A stretch of 50,953 nucleotides of DNA from Heliobacterium chlorum. GTDB taxonomy: Bacteria > Bacillota > Desulfitobacteriia > Heliobacteriales > Heliobacteriaceae. How positions within the stretch are numbered: the first letter of the stretch is position 1; each line of letters begins with the position of its first letter. The stretch is taken from positions 1 to 50,953 of the forward strand of contig NZ_JACVHF010000020.1 in NCBI RefSeq assembly GCF_014502795.1, in the 5' to 3' direction. Positions 1-7,139 of the stretch are shown piece by piece. Under the pieces are notes generated by a model. It searched no databases and had not been told where the DNA came from. It saw nothing but the letters and a program-made list of their open reading frames with translations. The translations under genes and the position numbers were made by a program.

Positions 1-380
1 TCCGCGTATTTATGCAGTGCATCTGGGAGCGTTTTGGGGATGAGGTCATAGAAAATTGAGTATGACCCTGTCTGACGGATAGTCGGCAAGACTTCGTGAA
101 CCACCCAACGCTTGAATTCTTTGGCCTCAGGTTTACGGCTTCCCAATATTAAAGAGTAAAGCCCAGGCTCGTTAACAACGGTAAGTTGTTGCTGTCCACC
201 AAGGGTCTCAATTAAACTGAGACCCTTTTCATCATTATCAAGACGGCTTAAAGCCATTGTTGGATTTCCAATATCAAGTACATCACACACGTCTTTCGCG
301 ACAAACCAAGGTTGACCGTCAATCATCACTGTACGCACTTGATTACCTTCATAGTTAAAAACCTTTTGTAAGTTAGTCAT
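1..380 (-). CDS. ant: phage antirepressor, BRO-N domain (3' end cut by window edge)
   Basis: The first 126 codons of a minus-strand gene are present and its C-terminus lies outside the window. The start ATG at 380 follows an AGGAGG at 391-396. The protein opens MTNLQKVFNYEGNQVRTV and contains the BRO-N hallmarks GQPWFVAKDVCDVL, then EPGLYSLILGSRKPEAKEF, then RWVVHEVLPTIRQTGSY. In this family the BRO-N domain binds DNA or a repressor, and phage members antagonise the lysogeny repressor. It is the last visible gene of the leftward replication operon, 27 bases after the helicase. The missing C-terminal domain (often ANT or KilAC) would define the subtype. Confidence 0.9.
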   Translation of the reverse strand, partial: MTNLQKVFNYEGNQVRTVMIDGQPWFVAKDVCDVLDIGNPTMALSRLDNDEKGLSLIETLGGQQQLTVVNEPGLYSLILGSRKPEAKEFKRWVVHEVLPTIRQTGSYSIFYDLIPKTLPDALHKYA

Positions 381-407
381 TGAAAAACATCCTCCTAATT
401 TTTTGAT

Positions 408-1667
408 TTAGAATTGGTCGGTAATATCGGTCTCTCGAATCCGGCCTTCATTAAAATTGCATGTCAATTCGATAATTTGGCCCACGTTGGGCTCGCGAGC
501 CTTCTCTATGGATATCATGCCTATCCCGTCAGATGCGTCGAACGTGAGGGCTGTGGCGGCGTCCTGAATGACAGCGACGGTCTCGGAATAATCCGTTAGC
601 CTCGGAGGTTTCACCAGTCGTCTACCGGCATCATCTTCCTGCCGCTTCTCCTTTTCGGCGGCCCCCGGCGTTTGATGAACCACCAGTCCTACGACCTGAT
701 ATCGACCAAATATCTGCCGAAGTCGTCGAGACGTAAACGACATTGAATCCCTCATTCGGCCTTTGCCGTGATTCATAAGATTGAAGCCATCGATAATCAC
801 CATTTTGATGTTTTGATACACGTGGAGGTCGGCTTCAATAACTTCTAACGATAGCCCATCCGGCAGGTCCTCCATGGTTTTGATCACATAGGGAGCCAAT
901 GCCGTTTCCGGGTTAAACGCACTTAAATAGTTGAGATATTGCCCCTCATTCGTTAGTGAACCCCGGCGCAGCTTCACGTTATCGAAATTCCCCATCAACG
1001 TATCCAACCTCAGGGCTTGTTGCTTTTTCGATAGCTCTGGTGAGTAATGAAGGACGCCAAAGCCGTTCTCCCAAGCAGTTAGGCCGATATGTGAGGCGAT
1101 CCATGACTTTCCCCGGTTTGTGAAGGCCATTAGCAGAACGTAATCACTAACTTCAAACCCACCGCCGAGTGCCTCAGTCAATGAGGGATAAGGCGTGGGT
1201 AGATACGTCCTCGACCGCTGTTCCTTCGCGGCCTCATACCATTGCTTTCGTTCATCGCCGTTTGTCGCGTAGTTTGTGCCAACGTCAAAGCGAACGAGGG
1301 TAGTTGACTCAATCCGTTCCGTTTCGGTTTTCAGCCATTGAACAAACTTATCGCCGGGTAGCTCACTGAATTTCTTCACGGCCTGATTTTGTAACAGTTC
1401 AAAGGCCCGTCTCTTAGCAGATTGTGCTTTTAACCGCATACAAAGGTACTTGAACGTATCTGCCACTTCCGGTTGGTAATCAAAGGTTTCAAACTGTGCC
1501 ACGACCGTTCGATAATCCGGTGTGGTGTGGTTTTCACGTACATACTCGCGGATAAACGCATAGGCTTCACCGAGGGTAGGGAAGTCGGTGATATCGATTT
1601 GATAGCGATATAGTACAGCGAAATTCTTTTCATCAAGCACCTTGGAGAGCAGTTGAGACTCCAACAT
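408..1667 (-). CDS. DnaB-like replicative helicase
   Basis: 419 aa. This is a RecA-fold hexameric helicase that should unwind the phage replication fork. An N-terminal helical domain (about residues 1-115) precedes the ATPase domain. The Walker A variant FTNRGKS is at about 182-188 and Walker B MVIIDGFN near 290. A late QTPGAAEKEKRQ segment corresponds to the mobile DNA-binding loop region. The start ATG overlaps the stop of the upstream loader gene (TAATG) and follows AGAGGAGG, so loader and helicase are translationally coupled. The order initiator-loader-helicase is the usual Gram-positive phage replication cassette. It is slightly shorter than cellular DnaB (about 450 aa), as is common for phage versions. 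Confidence 0.9.
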   Translation of the reverse strand: MLESQLLSKVLDEKNFAVLYRYQIDITDFPTLGEAYAFIREYVRENHTTPDYRTVVAQFETFDYQPEVADTFKYLCMRLKAQSAKRRAFELLQNQAVKKFSELPGDKFVQWLKTETERIESTTLVRFDVGTNYATNGDERKQWYEAAKEQRSRTYLPTPYPSLTEALGGGFEVSDYVLLMAFTNRGKSWIASHIGLTAWENGFGVLHYSPELSKKQQALRLDTLMGNFDNVKLRRGSLTNEGQYLNYLSAFNPETALAPYVIKTMEDLPDGLSLEVIEADLHVYQNIKMVIIDGFNLMNHGKGRMRDSMSFTSRRLRQIFGRYQVVGLVVHQTPGAAEKEKRQEDDAGRRLVKPPRLTDYSETVAVIQDAATALTFDASDGIGMISIEKAREPNVGQIIELTCNFNEGRIRETDITDQF

Positions 1668-2440
1668 TACCTATGCCCTCCTCTGCGCTTGTCTTCCCCT
1701 TTGAATGAAACCGGAAATGTGGAGCCTTCGATTCGGCTGGCGATTCGGTCGTCGAGCAGTTGACCTATCCGTTCGATCGGCTCGTTAGAGGTATAAATGG
1801 TCGCTAATTGCTCTACAGCTCTTGTATCAATGACCTCATAGAACTGATTTTTGAAGGCCTCTGTGGCCTCTCTGATGCCGATATCATCGATGGCCAAGAG
1901 AGCTACGGTCATCATCCGGTCTTTGAGCAGGTAATACTTTTGGCTGGCTTCCTCTTGCAGTGTTCGATGACCCCGAAACTGGGCGTTGAACGTATTTTGA
2001 TATTTCGAAGCGTTGACAAGGAGAGCCGGTAATTCAGTAATCAACTTTTTCCGGGTGACATGAAGAATGACGCGAGCAACGAGGTACTCGTTTAGAATGG
2101 CTGTGGCTGCGGTGGTTTTTCCGGTTCCCGTTCCTTTTGGATTCACTACCGGTTCGGGAATGGAGTAAAAATAATATCCTTGGCCAGTGTTTACATTTTC
2201 TTCGATATTGCTACAGTATCTAGCCACAAACTCAAAGGCTAAGGGGTTGTCCTTTTCAAATGGGAGCGTGTGCATCTTGGATTGCCGATACGCCTTTGGG
2301 ATATCTGCAACACTCCATAGTCCCCCTTCCCCGTTCTCACCGTGGAGTTTAAGGAAGGCGTAGCAGTGGTTATCGCATCGTTCCGGCTCTCCCGCCTTCT
2401 TGCATTGGTGCGCCAGTAAACAGATGGAATCTAACGTCAT
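1667..2440 (-). CDS. DnaC/DnaI-like helicase loader ATPase
   Basis: 257 aa AAA+ ATPase that should load the adjacent helicase at the origin. Cysteines at 7, 13, 22 and 26 form a likely N-terminal zinc site as in DnaI. Walker A is GTGTGKTT (about 103-110), Walker B is LLAIDDIG (about 180-187), and TIYTSNEP is a sensor I region followed by DDRIASRI, matching the DnaC/DnaI arginine-finger region. The start ATG overlaps the stop of the initiator gene by 4 bases (ATGA). The stretch just before Walker A (PEPVVNPKG) is longer than usual for the family. The neighbours on both sides support the role. Confidence 0.88.
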   Translation of the reverse strand: MTLDSICLLAHQCKKAGEPERCDNHCYAFLKLHGENGEGGLWSVADIPKAYRQSKMHTLPFEKDNPLAFEFVARYCSNIEENVNTGQGYYFYSIPEPVVNPKGTGTGKTTAATAILNEYLVARVILHVTRKKLITELPALLVNASKYQNTFNAQFRGHRTLQEEASQKYYLLKDRMMTVALLAIDDIGIREATEAFKNQFYEVIDTRAVEQLATIYTSNEPIERIGQLLDDRIASRIEGSTFPVSFKGEDKRRGGHR

Positions 2441-3402
2441 CCAGCCTTCCTCCTTCCCATATTGGAAACTTCCTGAAGCATCTGATAAGGATCGCGGCCT
2501 CCAAATTCTTTTACGGTAGGGACGGAGCTCTTATCTGCCTCTTGCGATAAGGCAAGGGCTTTATTACCCAGCCACGTCGCCAATTGACCCAAGGAGGGTC
2601 GTGGATACTTGTCTGTCTTCCATGTAGTATCAAAACGCTCGAACACGGTATCGAACATGGTTTGGATCTGTGGGAACGTAAAATCAGCCAACAGCTTTTT
2701 CGCATGAGGCACATCCCTTCCCCAGTTCACGGAATAGTTCACGTTGTATCGCTCACGGTATTTTTGGCAGAAGGATTCAATCACGTCCTTGGGGCCAGAG
2801 AGTTCCGTTGTCTCTTTCTCCACGGTCATCTCTGCCTGCTGCCCTGTATCTGTTCTTGTTAACTGGTTCTTGTTTATTGGTTTCTTGTTACATCGCAAGT
2901 TTGGACAAGTATATAGTTGATCGTTTGAACAAGTGTATGGTTGATCATTTGGACAATCATGTAGTTGTCCGTTTGGACAATCGTATAGTTGATCGTTTGG
3001 ACAATCGCTTACTTGTTCATTTGAACAATCGGTGCTGTCCTGAGCCTGAATCGGTTCAACAGTTCCGTTAAACATTGTTACTTGGGATAGCGGAAGGAGC
3101 CGATAAATCGATCGTTCCTGTATCCCTTTTCCTGGGATGTATTCTTTTCGTCGCTCTATAATGGGTTTACCATTCCAACGAAAGTCAAGTAAGTCGTGGA
3201 TATAATCGAAGGCTGTCCTTGGTAATACCCCTAGCTTTTTCGCCACTTGCGCTTGAGTCGGGTAACATTCACCCTTTTCATTCATGAAGGAAGCCAATAC
3301 GACCAGGGTTGTGAATCGTTTCGGCCCCAGTGCAGTAAGCATTCCTTTGTTTATCATGTCTAGATGTAATTTCAGAAAAAGGCCGACCTGAATATTACTC
3401 AT
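2437..3402 (-). CDS. replication initiator with N-terminal winged HTH and iteron-encoded peptide repeat
   Basis: 321 aa. An N-terminal HTH_36-like winged helix covers residues about 20-105 (GPKRFTTLVVLASFMNEKG, YPTQAQVAKKLGVLPRTAFD). Residues about 124-170 are an eight-residue repeat of the type CPNDQLYD, encoded by 24-bp DNA iterons in the gene. The C-terminal part (about 210-300; KYRERYNVNYSVNWGRD, TYPRPSLGQLATWLGNK-like) resembles the conserved C-terminal helical domain of Gram-positive phage and plasmid initiators. The start ATG follows GGAAGTGATCGC. Known relatives bind iterons inside their own gene and open the origin, and the loader and helicase downstream fit that role. The function is inferred from architecture and context. 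Confidence 0.78.
   Translation of the reverse strand: MSNIQVGLFLKLHLDMINKGMLTALGPKRFTTLVVLASFMNEKGECYPTQAQVAKKLGVLPRTAFDYIHDLLDFRWNGKPIIERRKEYIPGKGIQERSIYRLLPLSQVTMFNGTVEPIQAQDSTDCSNEQVSDCPNDQLYDCPNGQLHDCPNDQPYTCSNDQLYTCPNLRCNKKPINKNQLTRTDTGQQAEMTVEKETTELSGPKDVIESFCQKYRERYNVNYSVNWGRDVPHAKKLLADFTFPQIQTMFDTVFERFDTTWKTDKYPRPSLGQLATWLGNKALALSQEADKSSVPTVKEFGGRDPYQMLQEVSNMGRRKAG
2898..3032. repeat. iteron array 1 (within initiator gene), likely origin
   Basis: Six to seven copies of a 24-bp unit with core TGTCC-N4-GGACA and variants (TGATC, TGTTC half sites). The best copies are TTGTCCGTTTGGACAATCG and TTGATCGTTTGGACAATCG. The 24-bp period preserves the reading frame as an eight-residue peptide repeat. 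A flank reading TTCTTGTTACATCGCA (about 2882-2897) is shared with array 2. Confidence 0.75.
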
Positions 3403-3511
3403 GCGATCACTTCCTTGGTGTTGAGTGTTGTACTTTGTTTAGCCCATCGAAATAACCCCCTCTACCTATCAAATAGCTTTTTTTCATTTGTTGTTACTTG
3501 GGAAATAACGA

Positions 3512-3546
3512 CAAAAAAATACCCACCAGCCGTAAAGCCACTGGGC
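3512..3546 (-). terminator. intrinsic terminator after lysis cassette
   Basis: Read on the minus strand, CCCAGTGGCT, a UUAC loop and GGCTGGTGGG form a stem with one mismatch and several G-U pairs, followed by a run of seven T. It lies just downstream of the holin-like gene and separates the late transcript from the replication genes. Confidence 0.7.
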
Positions 3547-3554
3547 ATAAGGGT

Positions 3555-3788
3555 TTATTCGGTTTTTTCATGAAGAATTTTTGTTGCATCGAACAATCCG
3601 TTGGCCGATAAACCGACGATAATGCCGTTTAGAATACCTGTCTGAATGGTATCAGCGGGGACGTACATGATGCCAGCGACGATGCCAAGTACAAGCGTGA
3701 CCAATGGGATGTACTTGCTGTCAATGTACGTTTTGGCAAACTGTCCAATCGCGATTAGAACTGCGACAACAATTCCGGACTCAAACAT
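3555..3788 (-). CDS. small holin-like membrane protein
   Basis: 77 aa from the ATG at 3788, chosen because GGGAGGTGAG lies 7-8 bases upstream; an in-frame GTG at 3806 sits inside that ribosome site. There are two hydrophobic segments (ESGIVVAVLIAIGQFAKTYI and LVTLVLGIVAGIMY) and a weaker third (GIIVGLSANGLF). Size, topology and position as the last gene after the amidase fit a phage holin or holin partner that permeabilises the membrane. A BhlA-like gene at 4471 is also present, so this may be a second holin or an antiholin. Family membership is inferred from topology, not from a signature motif. Confidence 0.65.
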   Translation of the reverse strand: MFESGIVVAVLIAIGQFAKTYIDSKYIPLVTLVLGIVAGIMYVPADTIQTGILNGIIVGLSANGLFDATKILHEKTE

Positions 3789-3832
3789 CTGCTCACCTCC
3801 CTTCACTGTGGATGGTTATAGGGAGGTGAGGG

Positions 3833-4468
3833 TTAGGCGATCAGACCAAGGCGATCCAAAATGACGATAACCCGGTAGAAGGTGGTATCCCCGGTAGGAT
3901 CGTCCACTACGGTTTTGTTCATTAATTTTTTTAAGGAATCTCTTGCCCAATCAGGGACGGTAGCTAACTTCGCTTCAAGCTCCCTTTCTTGCTTCCGATT
4001 CGCTATTGAAGCAATAAAGGCGTCCCATCGTGGCAGGATGAGATGAGGGCAATCTTTCCCGGTCCAGTGCTTATGTGGAACTACGTTCGTAAGCGGGATG
4101 TTGTACTGCTTCATGAGGTCGATAATCAGGTCAATCGCGTTGGCTTCCGCTTGAGCCAAATTGCCATCGCTATTCTCACAAATCTCTACCCCAATACTGG
4201 TTCGGTTGCCAGGACCATTCCCTCCATCACCAGCGTGCCAAGCGTTCTCGTTGGTCGGGATGTGTTGGATAATTTGATGGTCATCGACAGAGAAGTGCCA
4301 ACTGGTCGTCCCGGCTCCGGGAGACTTGATGAACGCGGCATGACCGGCAGCGTCGGCTCCCGCACTGCTGTTGCCCGTGTTGTGAACGGTGATGAATGTC
4401 GGGGTCAAGGGATAGCTGGGACGATTTTTGGCTCCTAGAGGTACGATGTCCTGAATGATGTTTGCCAT
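3833..4468 (-). CDS. N-acetylmuramoyl-L-alanine amidase (Amidase_2 endolysin)
   Basis: 211 aa. The N-terminal Amidase_2 domain (residues about 20-160) has the zinc ligand motif ITVHNTGN (His 29), ENAWHAGDGG, GVEICENSDGN and the second zinc motif HKHWTGKDCPHL. It should cleave the bond between muramic acid and the stem peptide during lysis. The C-terminal 45 residues (VPDWARDSLKKLMNKTVVD onward) look like a short cell-wall-binding or SLH-like tail seen in other Bacillales endolysins. There is no signal peptide, so export depends on the adjacent holin(s). The gene is 2 bases from the BhlA-like gene. Confidence 0.92.
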   Translation of the reverse strand: MANIIQDIVPLGAKNRPSYPLTPTFITVHNTGNSSAGADAAGHAAFIKSPGAGTTSWHFSVDDHQIIQHIPTNENAWHAGDGGNGPGNRTSIGVEICENSDGNLAQAEANAIDLIIDLMKQYNIPLTNVVPHKHWTGKDCPHLILPRWDAFIASIANRKQERELEAKLATVPDWARDSLKKLMNKTVVDDPTGDTTFYRVIVILDRLGLIA

Positions 4469-4470
4469 GA

Positions 4471-4713
4471 TTAGTTGCCCCTTTCTTTAATTTCGGATTT
4501 GATGATTTGCACGTCGTCACTGAGCCGTTCGTACTGCTTTGCCAAGATTTCAAACTGCTTCGAGATGTCTTTGAGAAAGTCCGTAAGCCGATCTTCACGA
4601 CCTCGAGCCTCTGCCTGTAGCCGGCGGCTTTCTTGGAGTTGGTACAGGTATAAGGACACAAACAGCGAGGCCCACAATCCTTGTGACAATGCTTCGGCTA
4701 ACAGTCCGTCCAT
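4471..4713 (-). CDS. bhlA: BhlA/UviB-family holin-like protein
   Basis: 80 aa. One N-terminal transmembrane segment (GLWASLFVSLYLYQLQES) is followed by a charged helix that reads as a coiled coil (DFLKDISKQFEILAKQYERL). This is the layout of BhlA/UviB holin-like peptides, which lie directly upstream of endolysins in Bacillus and Clostridium phages, as here. The start ATG follows GGGGGTGAAGT. It should form membrane lesions that let the amidase reach the wall. Confidence 0.82.
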   Translation of the reverse strand: MDGLLAEALSQGLWASLFVSLYLYQLQESRRLQAEARGREDRLTDFLKDISKQFEILAKQYERLSDDVQIIKSEIKERGN

Positions 4714-4734
4714 ACTTCACCCCCTTTCCCGGAA

Positions 4735-4760
4735 ACTAAAAAAGACGCCTTTCTGCGCCT
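4735..4760 (-). terminator. intrinsic terminator between tail and lysis modules
   Basis: Read on the minus strand, AGGCGC-AGAAAG-GCGTCT forms a 6-bp stem followed by six T, directly after the stop codon of the 58-aa gene. It would end or attenuate the tail transcript before the lysis genes. Confidence 0.65.
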
Positions 4761-4937
4761 TTACTTCTCCTCTTTGGTTAACAGGTCAATGATTAAATCC
4801 AGTCTTTCATTCAAACTTTCCAGACTCACTTTATCGATTCTTGCCCGGTTAGCCCTGTATGCGTTAACCCTCTTTTTCAGGTCTTCCGCTTTTATTTCTT
4901 TTTCCGTCTTCGACACTTTCAAGGTGGGCTTTCCCAT
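4761..4937 (-). CDS. small hypothetical phage protein (58 aa)
   Basis: 58 aa beginning MGKPTLKVSKTEKEIKAEDL and ending NERLDLIIDLLTKEEK. It is highly charged, with a helical and partly coiled-coil look. The start overlaps the stop of the upstream gene (TAATG), so it is translationally coupled, and it is followed immediately by an intrinsic terminator. I do not recognise a family. It is the last gene of the tail module. Confidence 0.7.
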   Translation of the reverse strand: MGKPTLKVSKTEKEIKAEDLKKRVNAYRANRARIDKVSLESLNERLDLIIDLLTKEEK

Positions 4938-5317
4938 TACTCCGTTACCTCCACCCTAAATTCGGCGGGGTTATGGGCCAACCCCTCGGCGACCGCTTTA
5001 ATAAAGTAAATCCCAGGTTTTTCACTGATAAAATCAAACTCTCCGATACCGTTTACAGGAGTTATGGGCAAAGTCACTGTTTGGTCACCACCATGAGCGA
5101 CCGTCAACGTAACGGAGGCGTTTATGTTCGGTAAGGGTTTACCTTGCCAGTCCTCATATTTAACCAATAAAGAGCGACCTGTATTCACGGTGAGTGGACT
5201 GTCCTCTCCTGCAATCCTCAATGAAATCACTGCACAGTGAAAAGTTTTTCGTTGAATTTTTTCATCCTCTCGGATGACTCGGTACACGATATCCGCTTCT
5301 TGAATAAACCCTTCCAT
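4937..5317 (-). CDS. Ig-like-fold tail-associated protein
   Basis: 126 aa from the ATG at 5317, which has AGGAG 7 bases upstream; an in-frame TTG two codons earlier is less well placed. The second half, from about residue 50, has the alternating pattern of an Ig/invasin-like beta sandwich: LLVKYEDWQGKPLPNINASV, then EFDFISEKPGIYFIKAVAEG. This resembles Big_1-type domains that add surface-binding modules to phage tails. It lies in the tail-fibre cluster. The exact role is unknown. Confidence 0.6.
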   Translation of the reverse strand: MEGFIQEADIVYRVIREDEKIQRKTFHCAVISLRIAGEDSPLTVNTGRSLLVKYEDWQGKPLPNINASVTLTVAHGGDQTVTLPITPVNGIGEFDFISEKPGIYFIKAVAEGLAHNPAEFRVEVTE

Positions 5318-5338
5318 ATTCAATCTCCTATCTTCTGA

Positions 5339-5932
5339 TTAGGCTGTAACATACCAAATACAATAGCGAATACACGGAGTTAACGCCGCGCTGGTAGTCA
5401 CGTAAAGATGGAACTTGTTCTGAATATGAAGCATTTTCGGGATAACGAACATAAAAAGTCCGGGAGACGTAGTGATGATACTCGACCCCTGATAATGCCT
5501 GTTAAACCCAGCGTACGGTCGCCACGCGTACATGTTTTTTCCGTAATCGCCTGTGGAGTCCCAGTTACTTGTCGCGTAGTCACTTAACGATCTGGTCGAC
5601 CAACCATTGAAAAAGGTTAAGTCGTCCATCACAAGATACGGATATAGATAGTTGGAAGAAGCCTCGAATTCGATATATCCATCCAGAATAGTCACCGGTC
5701 CGTTAATTCGTACGATATCTGCGGTTGCATTGCTTACCGTAGTGGTAATATATCCGTGAACCTCGTTGACTTTTTTCCCATAGGCCCAAGGACTCCGGTC
5801 TAACGAGTCACGAACAGACTGAAAGTTTGCATTCTGATTGTCTTTGATATCGCCGAGTTTAGCGTGAACACTTCCCGTAGCGTTGGATGGATCAGTCCGT
5901 AGCCCTACCTGTCGTCGGAGGAACGATAACAA
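5339..5932 (-). CDS. putative tail-tip or receptor-binding protein
   Basis: 197 aa from a TTG at 5932. The best ribosome site (GAGGAG) is further upstream, at a spacing that would suit a CTG at about 5947, so the start is uncertain. The N-terminus (LRRQVGLRTDPSNATGSVHA, KLGDIKDNQN) is typical of proteins anchored near the phage tail tip. The remainder is rich in Tyr, Trp, Ser and Thr, with the beta-like content of receptor-binding domains (YLYPYLVMDDLTFFNGWS). I recognise no catalytic motif. The position between the tail hub and lysis genes supports a fibre or baseplate role. Confidence 0.55.
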   Translation of the reverse strand: MLSFLRRQVGLRTDPSNATGSVHAKLGDIKDNQNANFQSVRDSLDRSPWAYGKKVNEVHGYITTTVSNATADIVRINGPVTILDGYIEFEASSNYLYPYLVMDDLTFFNGWSTRSLSDYATSNWDSTGDYGKNMYAWRPYAGFNRHYQGSSIITTSPGLFMFVIPKMLHIQNKFHLYVTTSAALTPCIRYCIWYVTA

Positions 5933-5954
5933 GGTTTCGTTAAGTCCAAACAGG

Positions 5955-6686
5955 CTATATCACTCCTCTTTTCAGATACTCGCCTTTCCATTGGTAAACG
6001 AGTATATCCCGAATCCCGCCCTGGGTGGTTCCCATTGGGGGTAGATACCGATAAACCTTAGAGATTAACTCATTGCTGTATTCAATGGTCGTAAACCCAC
6101 TTCCATACATTCCGTGTTTGAGTTCTCCCGATTCACCGGAGAAAACCTTAAAATGACCTGATGGGCCGAGTGTCCAACTTCCCGTTGCACCAGAACGATA
6201 ATAACAGGGGTAGTTGGCGTTGGAGCTTGTCTCACCGATTAGGTGAAAATGGTTCGATGCGTCTCCCGCCCCACGAACCACCAACCAATACCGTGCACTG
6301 CTGACTAGACCAACGGCATCAAAAGGGATGCTTACATAGGCCTTAGCACCGGGTAAGAACTCCTTGGGAAGAACCATTTTGGTAAGTAACGTTCCTTCTG
6401 TACTACCATCGCTGACTAATCCAGATCGAAGTTCGATGATCACATCGGCTCCAATACCGTTTCCGACTAATTCGAACTCCACGCGGGAAATCTCCGTCAC
6501 GCCCAACGCCGTAAAGTAAAATGCCCGGTCATACCCAGAACAGTCCAACTCGGATATTCCGGTTCCGGTAAGCCCGTCAACTTGGTTCCCATCATAAATC
6601 AACGCAAACGGCTGTAGGCTGATCAGACTGTTCAAGGTCGCCTCATCGATAATCGAGACCCCGCCTTTGAAGGCTTGAATGGGCAA
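5955..6686 (-). CDS. putative tail fibre / baseplate protein
   Basis: 243 aa from a TTG start with AGGAGG upstream. A choice-of-anchor or carbohydrate-binding-like beta pattern is visible (FYFTALGVTEISRVEFELVG, ADVIIELRSGLVSDGSTEGT, YWLVVRGAGDASNHFHLIG). The C-terminus IRDILVYQWKGEYLKRGVI runs into the next gene's ribosome site. It probably forms part of the adsorption apparatus. No enzyme motif is seen, and the family was not identified with confidence. Confidence 0.55.
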   Translation of the reverse strand: MPIQAFKGGVSIIDEATLNSLISLQPFALIYDGNQVDGLTGTGISELDCSGYDRAFYFTALGVTEISRVEFELVGNGIGADVIIELRSGLVSDGSTEGTLLTKMVLPKEFLPGAKAYVSIPFDAVGLVSSARYWLVVRGAGDASNHFHLIGETSSNANYPCYYRSGATGSWTLGPSGHFKVFSGESGELKHGMYGSGFTTIEYSNELISKVYRYLPPMGTTQGGIRDILVYQWKGEYLKRGVI

Positions 6687-6698
6687 AAAAAATCCCTC

Positions 6699-7139
6699 CT
6701 ATCCGGCACTAACGGTGATTCGCGCCTCCACGGTAAGCAGCGTATTGGCCGTTTTTGACCATGGCTTTACCAGTAAGTTGAGCATGGTTCCGGTACCGGG
6801 TGTATCTGTCGCACCCGTAAACACAGCGATTTTCCGGTGATCTCCGATCGCTTCGTGCTGTAAAAACTGCGTCCGAAAGCGGACTTGATTGCCTGTTCGA
6901 CTGATAGATGAAACGGGTTTTCGCAGGACTTCAATGATCGTTTCACCGGGAGCGATATCATCCCCTATGACCAGAAAAGGGCTGGGCAGGTTTTGAATGC
7001 TATCTGCGATAAGGCGTAAGCCCGCTTCGGTGATGAAGTTGGTCAAGGGACCGACGATCTCTCCGTCTGCATACTCAAAAAACCACTCGCCCTTAATGTG
7101 CAGATTTGGACTGCTTATGAGACCACCACCCCATCGCAT
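6699..7139 (-). CDS. tail protein of unknown role (146 aa)
   Basis: 146 aa whose first codons overlap the end of the 867-aa tail protein gene by 25 bases. The only convincing start is ATG at 7139 (MRWGGGLISSPNLHIKGEWF). The motif EWFFEYADGEIVGPLTNFIT and the following AGLRLIADSIQ are found at the start of many short phage tail-associated proteins, and the C-terminus is beta-rich. The overlap suggests coupled translation with the tail hub protein. The function is inferred from position only. Confidence 0.55.
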   Translation of the reverse strand: MRWGGGLISSPNLHIKGEWFFEYADGEIVGPLTNFITEAGLRLIADSIQNLPSPFLVIGDDIAPGETIIEVLRKPVSSISRTGNQVRFRTQFLQHEAIGDHRKIAVFTGATDTPGTGTMLNLLVKPWSKTANTLLTVEARITVSAG

